DNA from: a virus | Virus record (IMG/VR): IMGVR_UViG_3300042691_012584 | Location: 1-59,653 of that record | Reading direction: 5' to 3' (one strand) | DNA length: 59,653 nt | In this document: one piece after another, positions 1 to 8,286 of the stretch | Layout of the letters: the number at the start of each line of letters is the position of its first letter | Position numbering within the stretch: the stretch's first letter is position 1 | Made by a program: the position numbers and the translations under genes | Notes under the pieces: generated by a model | The model's input: the letters and a program-made list of their open reading frames with translations, nothing else | Databases searched by the model: none | What the model was told of the DNA's origin: nothing

Positions 1-69
1 GCATTCCTTCGGGCACTGGGCCGTAGCAGGTCGCCAAAGGCTGGAACTGGCGTTCTGACGACCGTCGAC
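1..69. repeat. Terminal direct repeat, left copy
   Basis: These 69 bases are identical to the last 69 bases of the window (59585-59653). The simplest reading is an assembly overlap from a circular or circularly permuted molecule, because a protein reading frame runs uninterrupted through the join. A true packaged terminal repeat is less likely: the sequence is coding and short. Confidence 0.95.
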
Positions 70-241
70 CAACTGCCGTTTTTTTTGCAAGCGGACGCCC
101 TAAAACCCTTTATTTCCGAGGACTTGGCCCAGTCGACCAATCCGATCTTTTACCGCACCAAATCGGGCGCGAGAGCAGTCGGTTATGATGCCCGGTTGCT
201 CCCCCAGGTCGCGGACGTCTATCTCCAGCTTCGAGATGCAT
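1..241 (+). pseudogene. P63C-domain protein remnant (3' part, continues from 59549)
   Basis: Read across the circular join, a frame opens with ATG at 59549, passes 59584/1 and gives a sequence typical of the N-terminal half of P63C-domain proteins: GRSRSPKAGTG, then LPFFLQADALKPFISEDL, then VGYDARLLPQVADVY and RDA near base 241. After that the frame runs to a stop at 388-390 but is antisense to the minus-strand gene at 219-398 and no longer resembles P63C; the conserved GLA.VGI.ALVDEATG core is absent. About 80 of roughly 290 residues remain. I read it as a truncated relic, although a short functional peptide cannot be excluded. P63C proteins are phage/prophage proteins of unknown role. Confidence 0.65.
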
Positions 242-398
242 CAGTGAAGGACCGTGCCACGATATCCCCTTTCCGGATGATCGTGCGGAGGAACGCCAGC
301 AGGTGCGGGCAATACTCCCGATGCTTGCCGAGAAGTACGTCGAAGAACGGGTCGGGCAGGACGGCGAACCGGCCTTGGTCGGTGTCGTAGATGTTCAC
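219..398 (-). CDS. Hypothetical 59-aa protein, end of the fibre operon
   Basis: I chose the GTG at 398 because it overlaps the upstream stop codon as GTGA, the junction used repeatedly in this genome; an ATG at 419 is the alternative. The product (MNIYDTDQGRFAV..., then LLGKHREYCPHLLAFLRTII) has no family I recognise. Its last codons overlap the P63C remnant on the other strand. It is the last gene of the minus-strand run that begins at 12863, and may assist fibre assembly or simply be the operon tail. Confidence 0.5.
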   Translation of the reverse strand: MNIYDTDQGRFAVLPDPFFDVLLGKHREYCPHLLAFLRTIIRKGDIVARSFTDASRSWR

Positions 399-604
399 TG
401 AGGATTTGCCCCCAGCCATGCGGCGAGGGCCGCGTCGAGGGAATGCTGGGTCACGCCCGCGACGTAAAGTGTTCCTGCGCCAGTGCCGTCGTCGCCCGAC
501 GCGAACCAGAACGTCGGTGATAGCGGAGTTGACGGGGCGGCGCCGCTTGCAGCCGCGATGGACGGAAGATCCCAATCCCCGAGGACCAAAACGCTGGCGG
601 TCAT
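395..604 (-). CDS. Small hypothetical protein next to the fibre gene
   Basis: A 69-residue product beginning MTASVLVLGDWDLPS, rich in Ala, Gly and Ser, with no recognised domain. ATGA overlap (ATG 604, stop of the collagen-like gene at 601-603) shows translational coupling to the fibre gene upstream. The small size and position after a fibre suggest a fibre-associated or chaperone-like role; this is positional inference only. Confidence 0.55.
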   Translation of the reverse strand: MTASVLVLGDWDLPSIAAASGAAPSTPLSPTFWFASGDDGTGAGTLYVAGVTQHSLDAALAAWLGANPQ

Positions 605-1659
605 CCGATCACCTCAATCGCAAGAGAACTTGCACGCCCCGCTGCCCCAAAGCCAGCTGTGTTGTAGACCCGTGCAGATCCTGATTGCTGTTGTAGCGCC
701 ACCCTTACATAGTCCCCCGCGACAACATCAAAAATACACGTTGCCGTCGGGAATGCGACAAACCCTAGGCCGGTAGCGCCTGGGAAGAAGCCGGTATTTT
801 GAAATACATTGCTACTATTAAACTGCCTAATTGCCACATATGTAGCGCCTGACTCGCCAAATGCAGCGTCAAGAATTACCGTCGCAGTGCAGCGAACCCT
901 TGTGACACCTGACGGAATAACAAAGTTTGATGAGGAGTTTACTGTCCAACTGTAGGGATTGTAAACAATGTTGTCCCACGGGCACACGGTATCAGTTCCG
1001 TTCGGGAACACGCTTGACCCGGCCGTTGCGCGCGTCGCGAGAACGGCAAGATAAGGAGCTTGGAATTCCTCAACCGCACCGCCGGCCGTTCTCCCGCCGA
1101 GCATTCGATGCGCTGTCGTCATCGTCAACCCGGACGACGTAATGGCGCCCGACGCACCGCCACCCGTGCCCGGAGGCCCCGCAGTCCCCGCAGGACCGCG
1201 AGGTCCGGACGGCCCTTGTGGTCCCCGGAAACTCCCCAGATCGACCGCGCGGCCATCGTCTAGGGTAACGACGATGTTGTCCTTGACCCGCTCGACGCTG
1301 GCGATGCCGACGCCATCCTCGCCGTCTCGACCATCTCTTCCGGCGGGTCCGGGAGGGCCGATGACGCTCTCCCCAGGATCACCCTTGCCACCCTTCGGCC
1401 CGATTGGCCCGATGACAGGCCCAACGTCAATGTCGTCTCCGGTCGTGCGGGTGAGGATCAACCTTCCATCACGGACGGTGGCCCGCTCCACCCCCACGCC
1501 ATCGCGACCGGGGGGGCCGTCTCGGCCGTCCCTGCCAGGCTTGTCGGCAAGAGTAGACACTTGGTCAATAAGCCGCTGTAGGGCCTCGGTATCGGCCTGT
1601 TGGCCCTGCCTCCCCTGTCGGGCGGCTTGCATGGCGAGGATAAGGGCGGCGATGCTCAT
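601..1659 (-). CDS. Collagen-like tail fibre protein
   Basis: A 352-residue protein in three parts. The N-terminus is helical (about residues 1-40, Gln-rich). The middle (about 40-180) contains Gly-X-Y runs such as GRDGRDGPPGRDG and GPQGPSGPRGPAG that would form a trimeric collagen-like shaft. The C-terminus (about 190-352) is Thr/Ser/Asn/aromatic-rich and looks like a beta-sandwich tip. The C-terminal DNA (roughly 700-990) is visibly richer in A+T than the shaft, as often seen in exchanged receptor-binding tips. A second collagen-like protein lies at 4468-5055. Likely role: host recognition fibre. The start overlaps the upstream stop by one base (TAATG). Confidence 0.85.
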   Translation of the reverse strand: MSIAALILAMQAARQGRQGQQADTEALQRLIDQVSTLADKPGRDGRDGPPGRDGVGVERATVRDGRLILTRTTGDDIDVGPVIGPIGPKGGKGDPGESVIGPPGPAGRDGRDGEDGVGIASVERVKDNIVVTLDDGRAVDLGSFRGPQGPSGPRGPAGTAGPPGTGGGASGAITSSGLTMTTAHRMLGGRTAGGAVEEFQAPYLAVLATRATAGSSVFPNGTDTVCPWDNIVYNPYSWTVNSSSNFVIPSGVTRVRCTATVILDAAFGESGATYVAIRQFNSSNVFQNTGFFPGATGLGFVAFPTATCIFDVVAGDYVRVALQQQSGSARVYNTAGFGAAGRASSLAIEVIG

Positions 1660-2240
1660 CAGTTACCCCACACCTTCGTCCAAGTGCCGTTCGTGCGATA
1701 CCATACGGCCGATGGTGTAGACCATGCGCCGTTGTTCTTCACCCTCGGCGTGAGGGTGGACGTCCACGCCCCGTTGCGCTTGACGTAGATCTGCCGCACC
1801 GCGCCGCCGGTAGCGACCAAAGTGGCGACGGGTGCCGTCGCGGCGATGGTGCCGGTGACTGCTGCCGGTGTGATGACGCCGGATGCGACCAACGTGGGGG
1901 CGGGGGCGGATGCGGCGATGGTGCCAGCCGCGCCACTCGCACCGGTCGCCGCCAGCGTGGCGACTGGGGCCGCTGCGTTGATTGCACCCGCGACGCCATG
2001 CGCGCCGCTTGCCGAAGCCGTCGCTGCGGGCGCAGTGGCCTCGATGGTTCCGGTGACACTCGGCGCTGTATGCGTGCCAGAGGCGGCGAGTGTCGCTGCG
2101 GGTGCAGTGGCCGCGATGGTGCCTGTTACGCCCCGCTCGCCAGATGCGACTAGGGTGGCGACGGGCGCCGTCGCGGCGATCGCGCCTGTTACGCCAGACG
2201 CCGCCGCACCGATCGCAGGAACGCGGATGCGGAGCGGCAT
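1659..2240 (-). CDS. Tandem-repeat virion protein
   Basis: The 193-residue product carries about six tandem repeats of 21-24 residues with the core VTGTIAATAPVATLVASG (about residues 17-150). The C-terminal 45 residues are rich in Trp, Asn and Gly (KRNGAWTSTL, KNNGAWSTPS, RTNGTWTKVWGN), a pattern seen at the ends of phage appendage proteins. It lies between a lectin-like and a collagen-like fibre gene, so it is probably part of the tail appendage. Repeat number may vary between relatives by slippage or recombination. Confidence 0.75.
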   Translation of the reverse strand: MPLRIRVPAIGAAASGVTGAIAATAPVATLVASGERGVTGTIAATAPAATLAASGTHTAPSVTGTIEATAPAATASASGAHGVAGAINAAAPVATLAATGASGAAGTIAASAPAPTLVASGVITPAAVTGTIAATAPVATLVATGGAVRQIYVKRNGAWTSTLTPRVKNNGAWSTPSAVWYRTNGTWTKVWGN

Positions 2241-2241
2241 G

Positions 2242-3060
2242 TTAGTCTCCGATCAGGGGCGGGCGGCTTAAAAACTGACTGCTCGTCACCACGTCCCCGG
2301 CGACGCCCCACTTCCACGCAAGATATCCCTCAATTTTCAAACGATCCGGTACGGATAGCGCCGCATTATTTGTGATGATTACCTCTCCAATTTGCCAGTT
2401 CGTGTACCGACTGAACAAAGGCGATGAGCCTATGTACAGCGGCGAAGTTCCTAAGTTCGTCCGCAACGTATAGGAGCCGGAGTTGCTACCGTCTGCGTTT
2501 CCGTTTCGCAGCCCAACTAGCGAGTTGTTTTGATGTATGCCTGTAAAAATGTAGGTTCTATTTGCGATGTAAGTCAACAAACCGGTGCCGTCATAAAAGT
2601 TCTGTGTTCCGACGGTGTTTGTTGCATAAATCGCAGAACGCGATGCAGGGCCGATGAGGTCACTCCATCCGGCAGTTGCTTGACCGCTTACGGTGTAAAA
2701 CTCAAAAAGCGAGTTATAGCTACCGTTGAATGCCGTCGCCCTGAATACAATAAAGGACGTGACTGGATATTGAAACGCCCACGCCTCGGGCGTGCGTTGC
2801 AGCGCTTTGACGCTGCCGTCAAAAGCGATGGTGCCCAGACCGTTGATGCCGGTTGTGTTATACCCTGGCTGCCTCGCCGCGACTGATTGGGTGAAATGCC
2901 GCCCGTTGCCGCTTTTATCTCGCCACTCGCTGATGCCCGTGGCAGTCGTGATCGTGGACTGGTCGGCAGCATCCATCCACAAAGCCGGCCGCAGCAGAGC
3001 GGGCGTCCAGAGCCGCTGCTGCAAGCGGGCTTCGTCGAGGAGACTAACGCCGCGTGGCAT
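2242..3060 (-). CDS. LamG/concanavalin-like putative receptor-binding protein
   Basis: The 272-residue protein contains the signature of phage LamG-like appendage proteins: LWMDAADQSTI then ISEWRDKSGNGRHFTQ, and near the C-terminus YIGSSPLF, WQIGEVIITN and LKIEGYLAWKWG. Such beta-sandwich domains typically bind carbohydrate. The gene body (about 2340-2800) is much richer in A+T than its neighbours, which suggests acquisition from elsewhere. It lies in the fibre cluster downstream of the portal gene. I infer a role in host surface binding. Confidence 0.75.
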   Translation of the reverse strand: MPRGVSLLDEARLQQRLWTPALLRPALWMDAADQSTITTATGISEWRDKSGNGRHFTQSVAARQPGYNTTGINGLGTIAFDGSVKALQRTPEAWAFQYPVTSFIVFRATAFNGSYNSLFEFYTVSGQATAGWSDLIGPASRSAIYATNTVGTQNFYDGTGLLTYIANRTYIFTGIHQNNSLVGLRNGNADGSNSGSYTLRTNLGTSPLYIGSSPLFSRYTNWQIGEVIITNNAALSVPDRLKIEGYLAWKWGVAGDVVTSSQFLSRPPLIGD

Positions 3061-3061
3061 A

Positions 3062-3481
3062 TTAGGTCACATCCTCGTTATAGGGCGTGACGTAGAGTTC
3101 ATTGCCGCTGGCGGCGAACGACACGCCCGCGCCGTTCACGATCTGGAAGCGCAGCGAGAACGGGTACAGCCGCACCATGGGGATGGTGACGACCTTCGCG
3201 CTGCTTCCCGTCGCCAGCGCCACAACGTAGGCGTCGAAAGCGCCACCATTCACATCCGGCACGTCCGTCCCGTCGCTCGCGTAAACCCGCAAGGTCACGC
3301 TGCCTCCCGTCGCGGGGTTGATCGACCCGAGCCTGACGGCAATCGCCGAGTAAAGGTCGAGGTTGGTAGCGTTGTTATAAGTGATGAAGGCCGACGCCGA
3401 GCCGTTGGCGAGGCTGTTCAGCGCCGTGCCAGCAAGATTGGCCGACCGCGCGCTCGGCGCAGCCCACTTAGCAACCGCCAT
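3062..3481 (-). CDS. Virion-associated beta-rich protein
   Basis: 139 residues from the ATG at 3481, which shares a base with the TAA of the upstream gene. The sequence (SITYNNATNLD-like beta strands, GGSVTLRVYASDGTDVPDVNG) has the Gly/Thr/Val-rich character of structural proteins. No family is recognised with confidence. Gene order portal, collagen-like, three small structural proteins, fibres supports a base-of-fibre or minor virion role. Confidence 0.6.
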   Translation of the reverse strand: MAVAKWAAPSARSANLAGTALNSLANGSASAFITYNNATNLDLYSAIAVRLGSINPATGGSVTLRVYASDGTDVPDVNGGAFDAYVVALATGSSAKVVTIPMVRLYPFSLRFQIVNGAGVSFAASGNELYVTPYNEDVT

Positions 3482-3927
3482 TAAATCCCTCCTCGTGCGA
3501 GACCGACCGTTCGGGCCGTGACATCGACGCCGTTCGCCGCCGCCCAAGATTGAGGTTTCTCGGCCAGCGCCAAGAGCGCATCCCGCGTTTGCGTCGCCAG
3601 TAGCCCGGCCTGTACCAGACCGGCGAGGGCTGCCGCCGTACTGGCGTAGACCGTCGGCTGGGATGTGCCGATGGTCGAGGATTGCCTCACGGTGTCGCGC
3701 ATGAGGATTGCCAAGGTGCGAACTTGGCTTGGTGTGCTCGCGCTTTCGGCCGCGAGCACGATCCCGGCCCACTCCCCGGTTGTCAGGAGCACCTCCTGCA
3801 CGTCCCCGGTGGGCACGTCCACGCGAACGGTCGGCAGTGTGGCGTCGGGGGTGTTGAGCACTTCGGCAACCTGCCAGTCCGGCAGGCCCTGCACGTCGGG
3901 CAGTGCCACGCGCTGCGTGAGAAGCAT
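3481..3927 (-). CDS. Hypothetical phage structural-module protein
   Basis: 148 residues, mostly hydrophilic. The C-terminal stretch (ALLALAEKPQSWAAANG) resembles segments found in phage proteins of the baseplate/fibre module, but I cannot name a family. It is coupled on both sides by one-base stop/start overlaps (3927 and 3481). Confidence 0.6.
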   Translation of the reverse strand: MLLTQRVALPDVQGLPDWQVAEVLNTPDATLPTVRVDVPTGDVQEVLLTTGEWAGIVLAAESASTPSQVRTLAILMRDTVRQSSTIGTSQPTVYASTAAALAGLVQAGLLATQTRDALLALAEKPQSWAAANGVDVTARTVGLARGGI

Positions 3928-4337
3928 TACGCACCTCCCTCCGTGAACACCGCGCTGGTCACCTGGACCGGCCCGCCTGAGGCGATGGAAATGGTGTTGA
4001 GGGTGAGGTCGCCGCCGCCGCCCGTCGCCGTTACGTCACCGTCGATTACGGCTGTCGTTCCATTCGCCTGAAAGAGGCGGAACCACGAGGCCGTGCCGGT
4101 CGCGTTGGCGCTGCTGTCCTGCGTGATCGCGTTGGCGGTCAGCACGCCGCTCGACGCTGCCGGGGCGAACGGGCTGCCGCCCGTCAGTTCGGCCAAAACG
4201 ACCTGAGTGGTTACCGCCGTGCCGACGTTTGCCGGTCGCGTCCCGTCGTAGATGCGAAGGATGCCCCCGTTGCCGATCGCGGTCGAGATCGCATCGGCCC
4301 GCGAGTTGCGCAGATCTGTCGAGAATTTCAGTGCCAT
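3927..4337 (-). CDS. Minor virion protein
   Basis: The product (136 aa) begins MALKFSTDLRNSRADAI and continues with GNGGILRIYDGTRPANVGTAV, SWFRLFQANGTTAVIDGDV and ILDTISIA-like text, a recognisable type of small beta-rich phage protein often found beside fibre genes. Exact virion role unknown. The stop overlaps the downstream start (3927), and the start lies inside the last codons of the 45-aa gene at 4328-4465. Confidence 0.7.
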   Translation of the reverse strand: MALKFSTDLRNSRADAISTAIGNGGILRIYDGTRPANVGTAVTTQVVLAELTGGSPFAPAASSGVLTANAITQDSSANATGTASWFRLFQANGTTAVIDGDVTATGGGGDLTLNTISIASGGPVQVTSAVFTEGGA

Positions 4338-4465
4338 GTTGTGGTTCCCCTAAAATCGGCCGTGTCGTTGGCCCCGTCGCTGATGAGCGTGGACTTGACG
4401 CGATGATAGTGCTGGCGGCCAATCAGGTCGGTGGCGGCAGCCGCGATGCCCGCGCCGTCGGTCAT
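4328..4465 (-). CDS. Small phage protein of the HYxRVK type (45 aa)
   Basis: A 45-codon frame fills the interval between two structural genes, starts 2 bases after the upstream TAG and overlaps the next start by 10 bases. The product contains TDLIGRQHYHRVKSTLISDG, matching the pattern D.(I/V)GG.HYQRVK....DG common in small virion genes at this place in other phages. This makes it more than a chance frame. Confidence 0.6.
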   Translation of the reverse strand: MTDGAGIAAAATDLIGRQHYHRVKSTLISDGANDTADFRGTTTWH

Positions 4466-4467
4466 CA

Positions 4468-5055
4468 CTAGACCTGGAACCAGATATCGCCGTCCACGCC
4501 GTCAGCCGACGTCGGGGCGCTTGAACTCACCGTCACGCCGATCTGCGCACGGGGACCGGCGGGACCACGGGGGCCGTCTTTCCCATCCGCACCACGGACC
4601 CGGCCGATGCGGCGTTCCGTGCCGTCGGACAGCCCGAGGACAAGCGTGTCTCCATCCATCCGGGCCGACGTGATGCCGGTCCCGTCGCGGCCATCCACGC
4701 CGTCCCTGCCGTCTCGACCGGGCAGCCCGACCGCATCACGACCGGGAGGCCCCATCGGACCCATCGGACCCGTGTCGCCGTTCAACGGAAGCCGGCCCAT
4801 GGCTTCCGCCACGTCTTCCGCGAAATCGTCCAGCCGTTCCTTGAACTGGGCCAGTTCGGCCCGGCTCATCTCCCCGATGCCGTCGATCAGTTGCCTGTAG
4901 CCGGGGATCGTCTGCATGGCTTCGGCAAGATCGCCCGCCATGTCCGCGACTTCTTGACGAAGCGCGGCCATCTCAGCGCGGCCGACCCCCGTCCCCTCGT
5001 CGGCCATCTGCTTGAGCATAGCGGCGGCGACGAGCCGTTCAAACTTCGCGGACAT
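4468..5055 (-). CDS. Coiled-coil/collagen-like fibre protein
   Basis: 195 residues from ATG 5055 (TGATG overlap with the portal stop). Residues about 1-95 are a long amphipathic helix (coiled coil likely), residues about 97-130 a Gly-X-Y block (GPMGPMGPPGRDA, GLPGRDGRDGVDGRDG), followed by a short beta segment and another Gly-X-Y patch (GADGKDGPRGPAGPRA). The C-terminus ends SADGVDGDIWFQV, a motif common at the ends of phage fibre proteins. Probably a short trimeric fibre or adaptor for the larger fibres at 601-3060. Confidence 0.75.
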   Translation of the reverse strand: MSAKFERLVAAAMLKQMADEGTGVGRAEMAALRQEVADMAGDLAEAMQTIPGYRQLIDGIGEMSRAELAQFKERLDDFAEDVAEAMGRLPLNGDTGPMGPMGPPGRDAVGLPGRDGRDGVDGRDGTGITSARMDGDTLVLGLSDGTERRIGRVRGADGKDGPRGPAGPRAQIGVTVSSSAPTSADGVDGDIWFQV

Positions 5056-7310
5056 CAGATGACCCGGCGTTCGGTGCGGACAGGGGCCGGCGGCTGAAGT
5101 GCGCCTTGGAGCATCGTCATGACCGCTTCGTCCAACGTGTCGGTCTGGGCGATTTCCTGCTGGCGACGGAGTTTCTCCATCTCTATCGCCGCGTTCGCCT
5201 CCCGGTCCTCGCGCTTGACCGCGACGTCGACGGCCAGCTTCTGCTTTTCCATCGCGAGACGGGCCGCGAGTTCGCGTTCCTGCTTGGACATGGACGCCTG
5301 GACGTCCACCGTCTTTTCCCACGCCCGGAGTTGGCGGTCGGCCTGCTTGTCCTCAATGGCCTTTTGCATCTCGGCCATCTGCGCCTGTAGCTGTTGGATC
5401 GCCTGTTGCGCCTGCATCTGGACTTGCTGGACGGCCTGTTGCGTCGGGTCCTGTCCCTGATCCTGAAACGCGAGGAATCTTGACGCATCCTTGTAGCCGG
5501 CCGCGCCGAAAATCTCTTTCGCGATGGCCTGAAACGCGGGCGACTGAAGCACCTGCGGCCCGCCGGTCATCTGAGACAGCCCCATGCCGATCTGCATCAG
5601 GGATTGCATCGCGACTTGGAACTTTTGAAGCCGCATGTTCGGGTCGGTCTGGCCGATGCCGACGTTGACCGTGACCGTGAGTTCCTGATCAAGCAGCTTG
5701 TCCAATCCCGGATCGATGCCGTGCCGCTGGAATTGCTGGATCATGTCCGACTTGCGGGCCGCAAGGCCCAGGATCACCTCGTCGCTTTCGTACCGTTGCT
5801 CCAATCGGACAAGCTGGCGAAGCACCGGCTCGACCCACGTTTCCGCGAAGATGCGAAGGTCGTACTCGGTGACCGCGTTGGCGGCGTTTGTGAGCAAGGC
5901 CATGCCGCCGACGGTCTCGTTCATCCGGCGATTGGTCGCGACGGTGCCCTGACTGAACGCCCCGGCCACCTCGTCGAAGTCCACGTTGAGCCGGTCCTGT
6001 TCGGCGTAGGCCGTGCTCGTCACATCCGGGGGCCGGTCGTAGGCGATGGAGTTGGCGACGTCCTTGACCACCACCGCAGACCCCGGCGCCCCCGACGTGG
6101 CCGCCTTGATGTCGATTTGCTCGCCGGCCTTGATGCGCGTTTTCGGGTGCAGCGAGTGCTTAATGCCGTCCATCCGCAGGTTCTGGACGTCGTTGACCGC
6201 AACCTGAAGGTCGGACAGCAACGTGGCTTGGCTCGTCGGCGTGGCCGTGAAGGCTTCGAGCATCCCGTAGCCGATGACGTACGGCCTCTCACCATCCCGA
6301 AGCCACGGCGCGTAATCCCGAAGGCGCACGGGCTCACTGAGCAACGACACGGTTCCGAGCGAGAAGAAGAACCAATCGTCCCCTTCCTCGTCGCGGATGA
6401 TATTCCGGTGGCGCCAGACGAGTTCGTGGTCTTCAATGCTTTCCGACGTGCCGTCCGGGTCTAGCGGGTCGTATCCCGACCGCTTCTCGCGGATTGAGGA
6501 CGTCGTGTCTACCTTAGCCTCGGCCAGCGTGGCGTCGTCCACGTCCAGCCATTCGAGAATGCCGTCCTTCGACCCCGCCGCGCCCTTCAAGGCCCCGGCA
6601 TAAACCGCCTCCCGCTCGATCAGGAACGGCGAGTCCTCGGCCGGATTGAGGAAGTCCGCGCCTTGGTGGAAGCGGAAGTTCTCCGGCGGGATGGGTCGGA
6701 TGACCGGCTGGTCCTTGCGGATGCGCTCGCTGGGAACCTGTAGCGTCAGCGGATCACCCGTCTCGGCATCAAGCACGGGGGCGCCGGTCATCGGGTCCAT
6801 GACCTGCTGATCAACCATTTCCTCGACACGCTCGTACAGCCACTCTTGCCGGCTGACGCAGTACCCCATGGTCTTCGTGGTCTGAAACTGAGACTGGACC
6901 GTCATGAACCACGGGATCGTCTTCGTGAGCCGGTGCTGAAGAATTTGCTGCATCAACTCGGCCGACGCGATTTGGATCGGATCGCCGTCGTCCGTGGGCG
7001 CGACGTTGGTGACGTCCTGTGTGGAGAAGAACGCCGCCGCGCACGCCGCTTCGCCCTTGCGGATCGTGGAACGGGTCTTCGGGCGGAACAGCCGCGACCG
7101 GCCCCGGTAGTCGTCCGAATTGTACTTGGACCCCGAGGGGTGGCGTCCGTGGAAGTGATCAAGCGCCTTTTCCCACGGCTTCTGCAGTTCGGACTGGACG
7201 AACGACTCCGATTGGTCCCAACAGGTCCGGGCGAGGGCGAGCCAGTCGCGCGAGCGCACGTCCTGCTCCTGCCCGTCCTCCATCTTGGAACCGGCGTCGT
7301 CGTTCAGCAT
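5055..7310 (-). CDS. Portal protein (large, podovirus type)
   Basis: At 751 residues this matches the large portal proteins of short-tailed phages. Features: N-terminal KPWEKALDHFHGRHPSGS, then the conserved stretch SRLFRPKTRSTIRKGEAACAAAFFS, a core with DVQNLRMDGIKHSLHPKTRIKAG, and a long Gln/Lys/Glu-rich helical C-terminus (about residues 610-740) likely forming a barrel or coiled coil. The dodecameric portal forms the DNA channel at one capsid vertex and binds the terminase. It is separated from terL by about ten small genes, which is unusual; major capsid and scaffold are on the far side of the circular map. Confidence 0.85.
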   Translation of the reverse strand: MLNDDAGSKMEDGQEQDVRSRDWLALARTCWDQSESFVQSELQKPWEKALDHFHGRHPSGSKYNSDDYRGRSRLFRPKTRSTIRKGEAACAAAFFSTQDVTNVAPTDDGDPIQIASAELMQQILQHRLTKTIPWFMTVQSQFQTTKTMGYCVSRQEWLYERVEEMVDQQVMDPMTGAPVLDAETGDPLTLQVPSERIRKDQPVIRPIPPENFRFHQGADFLNPAEDSPFLIEREAVYAGALKGAAGSKDGILEWLDVDDATLAEAKVDTTSSIREKRSGYDPLDPDGTSESIEDHELVWRHRNIIRDEEGDDWFFFSLGTVSLLSEPVRLRDYAPWLRDGERPYVIGYGMLEAFTATPTSQATLLSDLQVAVNDVQNLRMDGIKHSLHPKTRIKAGEQIDIKAATSGAPGSAVVVKDVANSIAYDRPPDVTSTAYAEQDRLNVDFDEVAGAFSQGTVATNRRMNETVGGMALLTNAANAVTEYDLRIFAETWVEPVLRQLVRLEQRYESDEVILGLAARKSDMIQQFQRHGIDPGLDKLLDQELTVTVNVGIGQTDPNMRLQKFQVAMQSLMQIGMGLSQMTGGPQVLQSPAFQAIAKEIFGAAGYKDASRFLAFQDQGQDPTQQAVQQVQMQAQQAIQQLQAQMAEMQKAIEDKQADRQLRAWEKTVDVQASMSKQERELAARLAMEKQKLAVDVAVKREDREANAAIEMEKLRRQQEIAQTDTLDEAVMTMLQGALQPPAPVRTERRVI

Positions 7311-7327
7311 GGCACCACCTTGGATGT

Positions 7328-7690
7328 TCAGCCGCGAGCGGCGATCTCAGCCGCAACGGCGGCGCGGCGCGTGGCCCTCAGTTCGTCGGAAGCGTCGGGG
7401 CTGGGCCACCGCTCGCGCCCGGCCTTGTAGTCGGCTTGGCGCTGCCGGAACGCCTCTGCCTCGGCCGGCGTCTTGTAGCGGCTGCCGGTCACGGTGAGTC
7501 CGGCACCGTCTCCGGTGGGCTCGGCCACGATTGTCGTGAGCCCCTTGGTCGCCAGAATGGCCTGCACCTTCTGAAGCGCCGCGATGACGCTTTCCACCGG
7601 CATGTTCATGCAGCCGAATTCATACGTCTCGTGGGCGTTGGTTTCGCCGTCCCAGAACGACACGCGCTCGACGCTGATCTCTTCCATCAT
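7328..7690 (-). CDS. Hypothetical protein
   Basis: 120 residues from ATG 7690, chosen for its ATGA overlap with the upstream stop. Begins [16 protein letters not shown] and ends in an Ala/Arg-rich helix. A central GAGLTVTGSRYKTPAEAEAFR is suggestive of a small phage accessory protein; no function recognised. Lies between portal and terminase genes. Confidence 0.6.
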   Translation of the reverse strand: MMEEISVERVSFWDGETNAHETYEFGCMNMPVESVIAALQKVQAILATKGLTTIVAEPTGDGAGLTVTGSRYKTPAEAEAFRQRQADYKAGRERWPSPDASDELRATRRAAVAAEIAARG

Positions 7691-8040
7691 GCGAACCACG
7701 CGCGGGCCTGCTTCTCTGCGCGGTCGGCCTCGTTGGCCTTGGTCGCCGGCAGGCCGTGGCGCTCAAGGAACTCGCCGCCGGCTAGGATCGCCGCGCGCCT
7801 GATCTCATGCGCGCCGGTCAGCTTGTTCATGTGCAGGACGAAGCCAAAGCGTTCGGACAGGTCCCAATTCTCGATCGTCGCGATGCCCGTGCGGCTATCA
7901 ACGTGAACTGCCCAACTCCACCCAGCATAAGCATTGCGAAGAACGCGGGCGATCTCGCTGGCGAGTTTCTGGTCGGCCGCAAGCGTCGCCGCCTGTTCCA
8001 TGCTCGCATAGGGGAGGACTTCGATGACGGCCATGGTCAC
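7687..8040 (-). CDS. Hypothetical protein
   Basis: 115-117 residues; GTG at 8040 gives a GTGA overlap with the upstream stop, ATG at 8034 is the alternative start. The product ([28 protein letters not shown]...) has an alpha/beta composition with a possible [15 protein letters not shown] strand pair. No family recognised. Part of the tightly coupled accessory set between terL and portal. Confidence 0.6.
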   Translation of the reverse strand: MTMAVIEVLPYASMEQAATLAADQKLASEIARVLRNAYAGWSWAVHVDSRTGIATIENWDLSERFGFVLHMNKLTGAHEIRRAAILAGGEFLERHGLPATKANEADRAEKQARAWFA

Positions 8041-8285
8041 ACCGCCTCGTAGGTCGCTGCGAAGATGTCAGGCTTGCAAGGGTAGAACTCGCCCTTCACC
8101 CCGCGGATGATCCAGTCGCTAGGACTAGCAGTCATGTCGCCCTCTAGGGTCTTGATCGTCAGGACCCCGCCATCCGGCTCCCACTGGATTTCCCGGTGTT
8201 CGCGGATCATCGGCCATACTGATCCAAAAGTACCGTCGAACTGAACGGCATCAATCACGACCGGCTTCTTGCGGAACTGCGCCAT
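8037..8285 (-). CDS. PGDYG-type phage protein
   Basis: 82 residues. The sequence follows the PGDYG family pattern: [14 protein letters not shown] at the N-terminus, then [20 protein letters not shown], and [19 protein letters not shown] at the end. These small domains are widespread in phages; the biochemical role is unknown. ATG 8285 is preceded by the end of the membrane-protein gene. Confidence 0.75.
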   Translation of the reverse strand: MAQFRKKPVVIDAVQFDGTFGSVWPMIREHREIQWEPDGGVLTIKTLEGDMTASPSDWIIRGVKGEFYPCKPDIFAATYEAV

Positions 8286-8286
8286 G

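Noticed and set aside
1-69. Packaged terminal repeat of T7 type
   Set aside because: Only 69 bases, fully coding across the join, and equal to a typical assembly overlap; circular closure explains it better.
601-3060. Diversity-generating retroelement target in the fibre genes
   Set aside because: No reverse transcriptase gene, template repeat or accessory gene was seen anywhere in the window.
5604-6464. Plus-strand frame inside the portal gene
   Set aside because: Antisense shadow; no ribosome site or domain.
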